64,000 nt of DNA from Rhabdornis inornatus (lineage: Eukaryota; Chordata; Aves; Passeriformes; Rhabdornithidae), in the NCBI GenBank assembly GCA_013397075.1, contig VWZS01008810.1, positions 682,001 through 746,000 of the forward strand, written 5' to 3'. The stretch's first letter is position 1. Every line of letters starts with the position of its first letter. The notes beneath the pieces are model-generated. The model saw nothing but the letters and a program-made list of their open reading frames with translations. It was not told the DNA's origin and made no database searches. Below, piece after piece: positions 37,722-51,110 of the stretch. The translations under genes and the position numbers were made by a program.

Positions 37722-37950
37722 ACTGTGTCTACTACAGGCTAGGCTGCCTGATCAAGCGGAGCCTATAGATGAAGCCTTGTTGCTCCAGTTCCAGGAAGGA
37801 TTTTGCTCACAGGCTCTTATCCTGCTGGGGGACTTCAACCACCCTGACATCTGCTGGGAAAGTAGCAGGGTGAGCTGTAGGCAATCCAGGAGACTCCTGG
37901 AATGCATGGAGGAAAACTTGTTAACCAGCCTGATTAAACAGAGAACTTAG
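37722..37950 (+). mobile_element. CR1 LINE, endonuclease-domain fragment (left part of a probable host copy)
   Basis: The plus-strand translation gives EPIDEALLLQFQEGFCSQ and then ALILLGDFNHPDICWESS, followed by RRLLECMEENLLTSL. GDFNHPDICW is the conserved C-terminal motif of the CR1 ORF2 endonuclease. Similarity to the endonuclease breaks off near 37950 and resumes at about 39702 at roughly the same point of the domain, suggesting that this piece and 39702-40589 were once continuous. Confidence 0.78.
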
Positions 37951-37959
37951 GGTGAAAAA

Positions 37960-39701
37960 GAGAACATATCACCTCTAGAAGGAGGATCCAGCAACTCGGG
38001 AGGACTATAAGGATGTCACAAGGTCATGTAGGGAGAAAATTAGAATGGCCAAAGCCCAGTTAGAACTTGATTTGGCTGTTATAGTTTAAGAAAACAAAAA
38101 AAAGTTCCTATAAATACATTGGCAGCAAAAGGAAGGTCTTCAGCATTTGTTAAATGCAGAGTAGTGACAGGGGATGAGGAAAAGGCAGAGATATTTAATG
38201 TCTTCTTTGCCTCAGGCTTTAATATGAAGACCAGCTGTCCTCAGAATACCCAGGTCCCAGAGCTAGAAGTTGGTGATGGGGATGGGGAGCTGAATGAAGC
38301 CCCCTTAAACCAGGAGGTTAGTGACCGGATATGCAAATTAAACACACAGAAGACTATGGGCCCAGATGGGATCTACAGTAGAGTAATAAGGGAACTGGTG
38401 AAAGAACTTGCCAAACCATTCCAAATAATCTAAAAGCAGTTCTGGTCAACTGATGAAGTTTCAGCTGACTGAAAATTAGCAAATGTAACATCCATCTACA
38501 AGAAAGGTCAGAAGGATGATCCGGAAGGGAACAATGGGTCTGTCAGCCTGATCTCAGTTCCAGGCAAGGTTATCAAAGAGATCATCCAGGGTGCCATTGC
38601 ACAGCACATGCAAGACAACCAGAGGATCAAGCCCAGTCAAAATGGATTCACAAAAGGAAAGCCCTGCTTGACCAGCCTGATCTCCTTCTATGACAAAGTG
38701 ACTCACTTAGCAGATGAGAGAAAGGCTGCAGATGTTATCTACCTGGACTTCAGTAAAGACTTTGATACTATTAACCCCACCATCCTCCTAGAAAAATTGT
38801 CTGCTTGCAGCTTGGATGGGTGGACTCTCCTATGGTTAAAACCTGGCTGGATGGCTGGGCCCAGAGAGTTGTGGTGAATGGAGATAAATCCAATTGGCAG
38901 CCAGTTACTAGTGGTGTTCTCCAAGGCAGTTTTGGGGCTGGTCCTATTTAATCTCTTTACTGATGATCTGGATGTAGGAATTGTGCAGTAAATTTGCCAA
39001 TGACACTACATTGGGTGTGGCTGGAGGGTGGGAAGGCTCTGCAGAGACCTGGACAGATGATCAGTGGGCTAAGGATGACTGCATGAGGTTCAATAAGGCA
39101 AAGTGCCCAGTCCTGCTCTTGGGTCACAACTACCTCATGCAGCACTACAGGCTGGAGGAGAAGCTGTTCAGCAGAAAGGGACTTGGGGTGCTGGCTGACA
39201 GCTGGCTAAATATGAGCCAGCAGAATGTCCAGGTGGCCAAGAAGGCCAATGGCATCTGTACCAAGAATAGTGTAGCCAGCAGGACTGGGGAACATCCCTG
39301 TACTCAGCATTGGTGAGGTCATGCCCCGAGTACTGTGTTCAGTTTAGGGTCCCTCACTTTGGGGTGCTGGAGCATGTCCAGTGAAGCACAAGGGTCATGA
39401 AAGGTCTAGAAAATGTGTCTTATGAGGAACAGCTGAGGGAGCTGGGTTTGTTTAGACTCAAGAAGAGGAAATTGCTTTAAGCTGAGACAGGGGCAATTGG
39501 AATTGGATATCAGAAAAAAAATTTTCATGATCAGGATTGGCCAGCCATTGGAATAGATTGCCCAGGGAGGTGGGTAAGAGGCATCTGGATCTGGCACCTG
39601 TATGTTGTGGTTTAGTGGTATAAGAGTGGTAGTGCTGCATTGATATTGTACTTGACGGTCTTAAAGGTTTCTTCCAACCTTGATGATTCTATTTTATGAC
39701 T
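37960..39701 (+). mobile_element. CR1 LINE, 5'-truncated copy with reverse-transcriptase region (probable insert)
   Basis: It begins in the linker after the endonuclease (REDYKDVTRSCREKIRMAKA) and runs through the RT. Examples are QKTMGPDGIYSRVIREL near 38350, ISVPGKVIKE, QNGFTKGKPCLTSLISFYDK and box A VIYLDFSKDFDTIN at about 38740. Box C reads FANDT (38985) where active copies have FADDT, so a catalytic Asp is lost. Stops (for example at 38431) and frameshifts (near 38835) interrupt the frame. It closes with CR1 3'UTR words 'cttccaaccttgatgattct' followed by 'attttatga'. Inactive. Confidence 0.85.
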
Positions 39702-40589
39702 CCTGAGCCAAGTAACAGACAGCCCTACCAGTGGAGATGTCATACTGGATCTGTTGGTCACCAATGCAAGTAAGCTAATCAGGGACATCCAGACTGGAGG
39801 CAGCCTGGGCCATAGTGACCATGCCTTGGTGGAGTTCCAGTCCTGTGGGATATGGGTCAGGTAAAGAGTAAACTTAGGCTCCTGAACCTTCAGAAAGCAA
39901 ACTATAAGCTCTTCAAGGAGATAGTCAATAGGGTCCCCTGCAAGACTTCCCTCAGGGACAAGAGAGAAGAACAGAGCTGGAGATCTTTAGTGAAGTCTTC
40001 CATGGAGCACAAAAGCTAGAAATTCCCAGGAGTGAGAAATTAGTCAAGGAAAACAAGAGATCAGTGTGGCTGAGTTGGAACTTCTGGTCAAACTAAAGGG
40101 GAAGAAGCAAATGCACAGGCATAGAAGCAAGGACAGGTAACCTAGGAAGAGTGCAGAGATGAAGTATGGTTGTGTAGGGATGGGGTGAGGAGGGCCAAGG
40201 TGAAGCTGGAACTGAACCTGACAAGGGATGTAAAGAATAACAAGAAGGGCATCTACAAGTATGTAAACCAGAAAAGGAAGGTCAAAGAAAGTGTTAACAA
40301 GACCAAGTGCAAAGAGCTGCACCTGGATCAGGGCAACTCCTGGTATCAGCATAGGCTGGGAGATGAACAGATTGAAAGCAGCTCTGCCAAGAAGGACTCG
40401 GGGGTGCTGGTGGGTGAGAGGCTGGACATGAGTGGAAAATTCTTTACTGTGAGGTTGGTGAGACACTGGAACAGGTTGCATGGAGCAACCTGGTCTAGTA
40501 GAAGGTTGCTCCTCCTCCCATGGCAGGGAGTTGGAACGAGATGATCTTTGAGATCCCTTCCAACCTAAACCATTCTATGATTCTATGAT
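39702..40589 (+). mobile_element. CR1 LINE, internally deleted copy (right part of a probable host copy)
   Basis: It starts in the endonuclease C-terminal part (SGDVILDLLVTNASKLIRD, then GGSLGHSDHALVEF) and continues through the linker (RRAKVKLELNLTRDVKNNKK). It then jumps past the whole RT core to the ORF2 end (KCKELHLDQGN, KKDSGVLVGERLDMS, TVRLVRHWNRL). It finishes with 'gatcccttccaacctaaacc' and 'attctatgattctatgat', the CR1 3' repeat end. Two internal deletions leave an open frame of 124 codons at 40170-40544, which is a remnant and not a gene. Confidence 0.85.
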
Positions 40590-43500
40590 GAATTAGTCTG
40601 GCTGTTCTCTTCTAGACTACTTTCACATCCTCCAAAAACATTCTTAATGTAAAGTGAGCAAGGCGCACACTATGTGTCAGTTTTAGCCACAGACATCCCT
40701 TATTTGAATGCTGACTTCCTCCCAGTTACATAGATGAGAATTATAAAAAGAAAATTCAAATATATTTGTCCCAGATTATTTTTAATTAGAAAGATGGTAT
40801 TAAATTAGAAGTCAAATCTTTAAAAACTTTAAATGAATTTAATTAATTCTGAATGATTCAGTATTTTTTCTCTATTTAATATTTGCTATGGTCATTTATG
40901 AAACCAAATTTGACCTAGTTATACAAAATCCCTAAGCAAAAGAATGTTTAACTGACTATGTAAGAATTGTAAAGAAAACCATGTGATGGAAACATTAACA
41001 GAAAGAGATTCAAAAGCATCTGTTCATTTTTTAAAAAATAGTCAGAAAACATAACAAAGATGCTTCCCATTTTAAAACATAGAATTCCCAAACCTTCTCT
41101 ATTTCAAATACAAGAATGTAAGAAAATCCTACATTAAGCAGTCAAGATCCATGAGTAGCAGGCAACTGCATACTGTAATCCTCTTTATCTGTTAAGGTCT
41201 ATTAGAAAACAAATGAGATTACTTGCTGCTGCTGGGAGGATGATCTAGAAGCTGAGTTGATACTTAGGAATCTCCTAATGTTCACCTTGGCTATACTTTT
41301 ACATACGTTATTTTATTTTGTGTCAATACTATCCTGTAACTTATATAGTTTATTTATTTTTTTGTTGTTTACCCTCCAAGGTGAGCTTTTGCACTCCCTA
41401 TCAGCCTTTGCTTTGAAAGGGAACAAGTTAGAGTATTTTAGAACTTTTCTGTACAAAAGGCTACCCACTGTCTTGATCATCCTTCACAGCCCTTCCCCAT
41501 GCTTGCTCCTGCTCTTAAATACAAAAGCCAAGAATGACAGACAATATACCTTACTAAAGGTTAACGGTGTTCTGTATAATAGGAATATTTATGTATCTAT
41601 ACCAGAAATATCTTGCTCAATGCATCTTTAAAATCACTTTGGCCTCTCTACTAATTCAACCACATTAGTTCCTCTCAGTTTATCTTGCAAATACTTAATA
41701 TTATAACACTTCTGTTCTGTGGTTTTCAATTGAGTAACCCTCAGGTGACAACAGAGTTAGTACTACCAGTACCTATGTTATTAATCTTCCATTTTAGACT
41801 GGAAAGTCTAGTCTTGTTGCATTTCTAATATGTCAGTCCTCTCTATCACCCCAGTCTTCCTGCCTGTCTTGACCTTCCTGTGTATCAATGATGCCTTCTA
41901 CATCCCATGAACATTTTCCTACTTCTTGTGCAAACATCTTTAACAAAAATCACTTAAAAGGTTGGTTCTAAAACTGGAAGAATTGTACTTAATAATCTTC
42001 CTCCTAGTTTGGCTTTTAATACTGCTGATTATTTTTCTTTTCCTTTCCCACCCTGCATTTCTTACACAAATCCCCTTCTCCTTCAGTTTAATGAAAACAT
42101 TATCCTTATCTAATGCTATAAAATGCTTAACTGAATCCCACAAATATAAGATTTACTATACTCTGTTTACCTAAAAAATGAGTTGGCACATAACATATAA
42201 GGTTAGCACATTAGTCATACACAATCTACCTTTAGCACACAGTAATTTCACATTGAGTTTTATACCTTTTTGTCTGTCTTTATTTATACTTTCTTTTAAA
42301 CTTTGTTATGAGTCTGGGAATTTTTCATGAAGCTAATGATAATGCCCTTTTCTATTTTTTTCTTTTCCTGAGCTAGAGGCTATGTAGTTCCTTCAAGAAG
42401 TATGAGTAACTTAGTAAAAAAAAAAAAAAATTGACTCATGTTTCCACGATCACAACATTGAAACATTCCTGAGTGAAAAACAAGAGGGAGGAGGATTCAG
42501 TTTAACACAACATTATCTAATGTGGAATCTTCCCAGCAGAATTTGTGATGACAAGACGATAATATTGCCACATCACTGTTTCTCTGAATTCGAAGTTGCT
42601 CAATAGACATTTGACTGAAATAAGTATTTCAATATTTACTCTCTGCCTTTATCAGTACTTTGTTTACCGTTTCTAGCAAATATGTACAACAAGAAGTAAA
42701 AAAACCTGTGGCTCATCACAAGTAATTAGAAGAAACCAACAGAAAGCTACAGACATTTTAAGTTTAGGAGTTTGAACCATCATGGATTGAGCTGACAAGT
42801 AATAGAGCAAACATACTGAACTAGCTATGTAGCACTAGTTTCAGAGTAATTTCGGTGCTCTGCTTCCACTTCTATTGCTCTCTCTCCTTCAATCTAAACT
42901 CCTGAAGTTAAGATGAAGCACTTGTCAAAGTTCCACAAGGGTCTCAAAACCAGCCCAAATACCCTCTCTTAAAGAGAAACTAGTGCAAGAAGCATGTAAG
43001 GAAAAAAAAACCAAAAAAGCCTAAGAAGAAATAATAGGGAAAAACCCAGCGGAAAAATGATCATGAGAAAAACCTCCCAAAGACTACAGTAGAAAAAACA
43101 AGTGAAAAGCAACAGAATCAAGAAGAGAAAAGAGAACAAAATTTTGTGCTCCTCTGAAGAAGTATTTTTACCTATCAGCTGAATAACTAAGTAATGAGAA
43201 TGTTCTACAAAACATCAACTTATTCTTGACTGTAAAAATAGCATAAATAATATAGGAACATAACAATACTACCTCCAGAGTTAAAGACATTGGAAAATGT
43301 CAAGTGGACAGTGCTGGAATTGAGTTGGGGGGCTGCGGGAAGGAAAAGATAAATACAAGGAAAAAGAAAAGGCTCTTTTCTGTGACACAAAACCAAGTAC
43401 AATAAGAATAAAAGGGAAAAACATAATGAAGCTGTGATGTACACTATATACTTTAGAGGTTAAAGCAGACATCCAGAAGACAAACATCTCATACTCTTAT

Positions 43501-44888
43501 CTACTTCAGCTCATAAAATTTCCCATGAACTGTATTACTCACTAATCTTTACAAGCATGCAGAGTGGTTACTGAGAATGCTGTCCAAATAGCCATTTCAG
43601 TAAAAGAACATAAACAATGCTGCATATCTGACTACAGTATCATTTTCTTTTTACATAAGAAACACATGTCAAAAAAAGAAAAAAAAATCATGTCACTTGA
43701 CAGCCTAGACACTAAGTATATGAGAGAATGAAGTAGCTCACTTATTTAATTTTATCATATATTTATGCCAGGAATGCAATACTAATAAAAATAAAAATAC
43801 TAACAAAATCATCTCAGGGCAAGGACTTCATAGGAATTAATTAACCTGAAAGTCCACAGAGGAAGAAGGCCCAAGAAAGCTCACAGACTGATTATCACCA
43901 TCCAAATTAAATTCAAATAATTAGTGTGTACTGTTCTACATTCTTTTCCCACTTTAAGGAATGTAAACATACAGGCATTAAATTGCATTATCATGAGTAA
44001 GAAATTTAACCTATCGCTTTAAAATTGGAAATTAAAGGATTGAAAGTAAGAACAAGCTGAAAAAGCACACTTAATTCTGATTTAATAAGCCACCCCTCAG
44101 CAGTTGAGTGCAGTTAACTGAGGATGCACACTTCTCTAGTTATCAGCTCTTCAACCTCTAAAAATGGCCATGCATGGCCAGCTAAAGCTTCTATCCAGAA
44201 ATCTTATCCTCTGTGCCATCAGACTTCCAAAGAAAAGAAATGTGAGAGAGAACTTGGTCAATTGCAAAGGGAGAGCATTTTATGTTGCCCCGCACATCAT
44301 ATCAGAATGCTGACAAAAAAAGTGCATGGCCTTAAGAAGGAAGCTTTATCTACACCTGGAAGGCGAAAGGAAGGTGACTGTTAATTGACCATAGAGAAGA
44401 CTGAAAAGGACCAAAAGATCAGAAACCAAAAATGATTGGTGAAGCCTTTCAGTGTTTTGATTCCTTTCTACTTAAAAGCATAAAAAGTGCAGATTTCCTA
44501 GAGAAGCAGACATAATATCCTTTAATATTTTTAAAAATTATTTAATATTCTTTTTCAATCTTTAATGGATTTACACCAATGACTGACAAGTAAATAGCAA
44601 TTCATTGCTAATAAAAATGCGTAAGTAATGCAATGAGACTGCCATAGTAGTGGTGACCAAAGCACAGTGACTGATCTCGGTCCAGTGAATACAATTTAGT
44701 ACTGAATATTAACAAAGAAAAGAAAAATGTAGATCATGTTATATCAGTACACTAAAATACAAGGTTGCAGACTTTCTAAAAGGTAGGAAATGAAAGAAGT
44801 GTTTATAAAATGGGGTGGAACTGTATTGTAGAAAACAGGGACTCAAAAGAAGTCTTGAAGGGCAGAGATATTAAGGACTGTTAAAATG

Positions 44889-45102
44889 GAATCACAGAAT
44901 TACTTAGGTTGGAAAAGACCTCTGAGAAAATCAACTTCAACCATTAACTCAGCACTAACAAGTACACCACTAAACCACATCATTAAGCGCCACATCTATG
45001 TGTCTTTTAAATACCTCCTGCAGTGGTGACTGAAGCACTTCCCTGGACAGCCTGCTCTATTGCTTGACAACTTTTTGTGAAGAAATACTTCATAATATGT
45101 GA
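44889..45102 (-). mobile_element. CR1 LINE fragment, reverse orientation
   Basis: The plus strand starts 'aatcacagaattacttaggt' and 'tggaaaagacctctgaga', the reversed CR1 3' end, and continues to 'cttccctggacagcctgctc' and 'gtgaagaaatacttcataat'. Diverged, non-coding. Confidence 0.8.
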
Positions 45103-48100
45103 AACAGTTATTACAATGTTTGACTTAGTTAAACAAGGTCAACATAGTGATTACTTTTATTGAAGAGAACCAAGGCTCTGCTGCTGATGTCCACTTCCAT
45201 AAGAATTCTCATTTGTTTCCCTGACACTAGTGTCAGATGTGAATCTAAATCAATAATGTGATTAGACTCCACTTTCTCCTCTGTTATGGAACAGAAACTC
45301 AAAGCTAAATTTTGGGCTGGCTTTTGTCCAGATATGATTTCCCTTTTAATCACAATACTGAGGGATTCACCCTCATTTCAGTAAAACATATAAGCCAAAC
45401 AAAGTACCTGATGAGCACCTGTGAGTGTACCTATACTTTCTGCAACAGTAAAAACTGACTTAAACTGGCATTCTTCTTTAAAATACCCTATAAAGACAAA
45501 GAGATCTTTGGAAGATCCTGTGAATTAGCATTTCAGAAGAGATGTTAACTGTACTTTTCTTTCACAGAACACAAGCACCCACCAAAATCAATATTATAGA
45601 CAAGATGTGAAGAGAAACTATAACACAGTGATTGCAGGTGAAAAGTTCTGCCTTCAGACTGCATATATTCTGTTACAAAAGAATCCTGAAAACTTTTCTT
45701 CAGAATATTTAATACTTTCTAATTCTGTGGCAGAACTTTCAGCAACAAAGACCTTGTAGGGATAGAGTAGAATTCCAGTCAGATCTTACAGATTTATAAG
45801 CTGTTAAAAAAATTAGCCACTAACCTTTCTGCTTGTTTCCCTCAGGAAAATTATGGCAACCTCTCAAAGTAAAGTTTGAGCTCAAACAGCAGTTCACCTC
45901 TGTCATTGCCAAAACAAGAAGGCAAAGGAAAGAGAACATATTTACTGGTAACCAATATCCAGGTCCTGGACACAGCAGAAAGGCCATAACAAGAAAGGAG
46001 GCCACACAGGCTTGTTTCCATTGAACCCACTATCTCACAGGTGTCCCAGCTGAAATACCCTTAGTTCAGCAGAAGTACAGGAAAAAGATAAGGGTGAATA
46101 AAAAGCCAAGTGTGTGGAAAGAACAAAACACACCCAAAATATTCCTGTTCCTGAAGGAGCATTCTGAATCAGTGCTTGTTTTCATACAGACCAACAAGAC
46201 TAGTCTTCTGTCCATATCCTGAAAGTAAAGTTGGCTGTGTTAAAGGCAGGGCTAGAGAAAGAACACCCAGTGAGTTGCAGAGCCAACAGACTGAAGCGAT
46301 TCACAAGGTGCTGGGGCAGGCTGTTGGCTCTGAAGGTCTTTGGATGAGAAGGTTTACAGGAAGTCTCACAAGTGGAAGGGCAGTGTTGAAAGACAGACAT
46401 TAGGAAACCAAAGATAAGGATTGTATTACACCTCTCTACGTTTTCAGCCTCTGTGAGAACACGGAAAATCACATCTGAAACTTGGAGACACATCTGGAGC
46501 CAGATGCATTTCCTCCAGAGCAGAGAAAAATCTGAGGAAGTTAAAAACCCAAAATAAAGAACACTGTCCACTGAAGAAGCTTCAGGAGAATTAGTCAAAA
46601 CATGAGCCAAGGACCACAGAAGGCAAGGGCAGTCCTCTTAGCAGATGGAGCAAGAAAGCAAGTGGTCTGGGAAGGTTACTATATCCTGAAAGAAAATGAA
46701 TAAAAATATTAATTAGGAAAATATGGAAGCATTAGGGCTTAGGAGCTCCTCTACAAATAGGGCCAAGAGGTCATTGACAAAACTACTTCATCTCGAGCAA
46801 AGACTGTTTAGAATGCTGCAATACTCTAAAATGACAAGCCTGATGCATCACATTTTATGCACAAAGAGCGATGAAACATCTAGATGCTCTACACTTAAGG
46901 CTAAAAAGATTTTAATACCAGGTAAGTGCATTGACTTGGAGAATGAAGAGACACTGTACTTGAAACACTAACCTCAAACCTTGCTCTCTATTCTGTCAGC
47001 TTGATTTTTAGCCTACATAATATTATTTTAACAGCTGTCAGTGTAATATTGTAAAGACACTTAAGAGTATATATGTTATTGATCCCTCATAGGTTAAATG
47101 TACCCATTAACACAGTGGATGGTAGTGACAGGATGCCTTTGTCGGAAGGATTATATGCACACTGTGCCAGGACATGTCACCCAACACCATTTTGTGTGCA
47201 TTGTGCAAATTCATGATAACAGGGTGAGGCGACTGCAGAAAAATCAGTCTTGGGCAGAATTTAGTGGAAAGTGTAGATTCCACAGCAGAACCTGGGTTTT
47301 ATGATCCGAGATATCCTATGTATTTTTAAGATTTAAAACACTGTAGAAATTATACATTAGCTGTCAAAAAATTTACTGCAGGAATAAATATCCTCTGCCA
47401 TTTAAGGAATCTTATTTTGTTTTAAGCCAACCATATAATCATTGTTGTCTAAACTGATAGCTACTGGCAATGGCAAAGCTCATCACCTGCAAGCTCCCTT
47501 GCCACTGCTCTTTTGGGAAAACTATCTTAAGACAAACAGATGTTTCTGCTGTTTTAAACCAACAGGAAATGGACTGACTTTCTCCCTTTTCCTTTCCTAG
47601 AAACAGATACTAGCAAAGAAAAATCTTAGCACAGCTGTACTCAACACTTTTCTTGTAACAATGTCTGTGTGGGAGGCAGGCAACTAGTGGGAACAAACAG
47701 GCCAGGGGAAGTGAAATGTAGCATGCAGAAGATGAACACAAAGAATTAATTTGAAAGTCTGTGACTGGATTATTACACCATAATGTCAATACACTAGCAG
47801 GGGAAATAAAAGGGTGATGTACAAGACTTCGTTTTAAGATATGATCTGAATCCTATCTCAACTGGTAATGTACACAACTGAATTAAGTATCAGCTGACAG
47901 TCTCTTCCAAGCAAATAGATGTTCAAATCATCGGAAAGCTTCTTTAGTACAAACAGACTGCAGGTTTAGTGGCCAAGTTGCAGCCTTATCTTTAAGGAAA
48001 TGTCTTTAGGTCAGGCCTGAGGAATGAATTAATATGATGAAATGCAGAATTCATGCTTTGTGCAGATAAACCAACACTTAATTGTCACTGCTGGCAAACT

Positions 48101-50514
48101 GGCATCCTTTACTCACACTAGATTTACATAAAAAAGGAAAACTGCCATTGAAGCTACTACATTAGAGCATCAATTATCACAGAAGATGAAAACGTGAAGA
48201 AAATTATGAGATGAAGCCTTGCAGAAAACCTGGTTTTAATTGATTTGTGCTGGAATTATGACAGTTTAAAGTCATAAAAAGCTTCAGAATAGAAAAAGGC
48301 AACTTTTTTGAGAATGCTTTTGCTGAGAAATTCTTGCACAAATTCATGCTGCCATCTAATGGTCTAATTCAGCTATTTCCAGCTGAACAATTAAATCTGA
48401 ACAATCACTTGCATTATTCTTTGGATTATTCTTTATTTCCCTAAGTTCTAATTCTTTGAAATCGATATCTGTTGTTCAGAATGAAACAATAGCATATTAA
48501 AGGAGATATAACCTATTTTAACCAAATTTTTAATTTCTATTTCCAAGTAGGTTTTAATCTTTCTTCCAAGGTTTTTTCTCCCAAACTACTGGAAGGAGTG
48601 TGAGGAATGCAGAAAGAAGTTTTTGCAAAGTCAGTCAGTAAATATTTTTATCATCACACCTCTCAATCCTTAAAATACAAATTTTAAATACACTGGTCTC
48701 CACAGCCAAACAGCTTCTTGCAGCAGAACAGTACTTATTCAACTAAAAGCATTTCAGTAGTTGCACGCTTGCCTCTCCTCAAAACTGTTGTTACCCAGAT
48801 ATGTCCCTGAAGAGTTTGTTCTTTTAATACTTTTCTCTCTCGCTTTTCCCTGAGGAGAGATTGTTGTCTTTTTTTCAGTCCTTCCACTTTGACAGCCGAA
48901 TGACTCCCACTATAGCACTTATAAAATTATTGCAAATCAACATTCTTAGGATTATTTCTCAGAGCAGGATTCCACTCTAGATTCAGATGCCTAAATTTAG
49001 GTATTTAGTTAATGTGTAGAAACAAAGTTGCTATAAAAGGGAAGCTCTGGAGAGATCCATACAAAACAGACAATCTAGTTTAAGGCATGACAAACAGCAT
49101 TCCAGACTAGGAATTGTTCTGACTAATCCTTCCACTGGTTATAAAGGGACACTGAGTTTCTAATGCATAGGCAGAGACTATTTGAAAGGCATCTGAGCTT
49201 GGATCCAAATCTCATCAGCACTATGAAGAACTGCACCTAGCTGCCTAAACACAAGCACACAGTACAACTTGAGATGCAGTCATGTACCTAAAACATCCAC
49301 ATGATGTGACACGGGACTGATCCATGAAACAGACAAGTTTCTCACAAATAGCTGGAGTACTAGTGGATTATACAAAATGCTATGAAGACTGAACATTACT
49401 TTTAGGAATTCTTTCATTTGCCTAAACTTAGCTACGCAGGGCCATTTGAAATGCTCTAGGGTATCTTGCCTGACCTTCTGCTGCCACTCCAGTAAAGGTC
49501 TCCTCTAGGTCTTCTGCTAAATCCATTGGTCCCATGTGGATGTCTCACACACCCTGCAATGTCTCAAGTGGCACTAGAGACCTATGTTTAGGCAACTCAG
49601 TGTCCCACATCTGCCACAGTATATTTGCTTGGGAAAAAAAATCTGCGTTACACACAGCTGTGCACAAAATCCTCCTCTGTTGCAGCAAGCCCCAACATAA
49701 AGCCTCAATAATGGGAATTCAGCAACAGATATTAGGCTAATCATCCGCCTAGAGTAACAAAAAGACTCCATGGAGTAATCTGAATTTTACATTTTCCAGG
49801 CTGCTGGCCGATCTAATCAATAAGAGATCAAAGTCTTTCATATTATGCACTGGAATATTTGTACCTCAAACAGATGAGGCTCTCCATGCAGAGAGCAGCC
49901 TTTTGCTAGAAGGTAAACAGGGTGCTCAAGCAGCACAGAAGAACATCTGAAGGACAGGAAAATTTCAGACTTCATTCTCTTTCTGTGAATTAGATAACTG
50001 GGTTGTATAACTGTAGGTGTAGTTTTGGAGATGGTAATATCAATAGATTTTTACATTGTCTCCTGCATTGCAACCCATGCACTCAAATTTGGCTTCTACA
50101 GCTGTTCTTCTGGCTAGATTTTCCTTTTTCCCCTCATAGGACTATGTAACTTTTGTGAAAAAAATGAAACTGGGTGAGGATTTAGACTGCATTACTAAGC
50201 ACTTATGTCAAGTAACACTTCCCTCAAATCTTTTCCCTTTGATGCACATATTAAATCTTAGGTCAGCATTCATAAAAGAAATAAACTTTTCATTTTATTC
50301 CATTCTTTCACCATACAATCTTTTATTAATATGGCTTGACAATTTTAGTAATTTATCCAATAATCACATAGTCTATTCTCTCTTTGATCATTAGATTGGA
50401 TAACCATAGTGGATGTTAGTCCACTATGAAGCTAGCAGCTGCAGATGTAGTTGGCCAAATACCAGCCCTCAAGCTTTCTTTTATTATCCCTCATTTTTAA
50501 AGTGCTTGTTCAGT

Positions 50515-51110
50515 ATTTAGGCACTGGTCCACAGGGCTGATATACATCACTGCAGGAGCAGAGAAGTGTAAGCAAACAATTCCATGCAGCAACTGAGTAG
50601 GCAGCAGGAGAGCAGGCTACCTGGCAGGTAGGAGCTACATGCCCAGGTAGGGTGATACCCTGTGCTTTGTGGCCAGGCAGCGTAGCTGGCTCCGCAAGAA
50701 GCAAGGATATGCTGCTGCTTTATTTTTCTGAGTTTGGTCTTGCAAACGGCACTTGCAAACGGCAAAGAAGCATTAATTAACATAAAAGAAAAATGTGCTC
50801 AGAATGGCGGAGCTATGGATAAAGAGAAAAGCAGGAATGGTTTGTGCACTCCCCCATGCTCTGAGGAGAATGGGGATTGTCTTCTCCTCAGTCTGTAGTA
50901 CACAACATATATGCAGGAAGAAGCAACCCTACACAAGACTCAGATGAAGGCTCAGTGTAGCAGAAACTGTCCAAGTGCACAGAAGCTGTCGTTTTTCCTA
51001 GGGACACCACCACTTTGCGTGACATGCTCGCAGAGCTATCACACCATCCAAATTCCTTAAAACCAAGCAAGAAACTGCTTTAATTACTTTATTTCCGTTC
51101 TTTAGCTTGT
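50515..51110. repeat. Unclassified repeat-like block with 13-bp tandem duplication
   Basis: A roughly 0.6-kb block, compositionally distinct from the flanks and with several CpG-containing words, contains a perfect duplication of cttgcaaacggca at 50739-50764. On the minus strand it has an AATAAA-type signal near 50719-50730. These traits suit an old solo LTR or other retroelement. No ends, target duplication or protein-coding remnant could be defined. Confidence 0.3.

Noticed and set aside
40044..40481. Open frame of 145 codons on the minus strand
   Set aside because: It lies antisense to the CR1 remnant at 39702-40589 and is explained by the retrotransposon's own composition.
41257..41631. 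Open frame of 124 codons, very hydrophobic, plus strand
   Set aside because: T-rich sequence gives runs of Leu/Phe/Ile by chance. No family resemblance, no splice or promoter context, inside an intron.
46200..46610. Open frame of 136 codons on the minus strand
   Set aside because: No domain, no exon-like borders, intron position. Judged chance.
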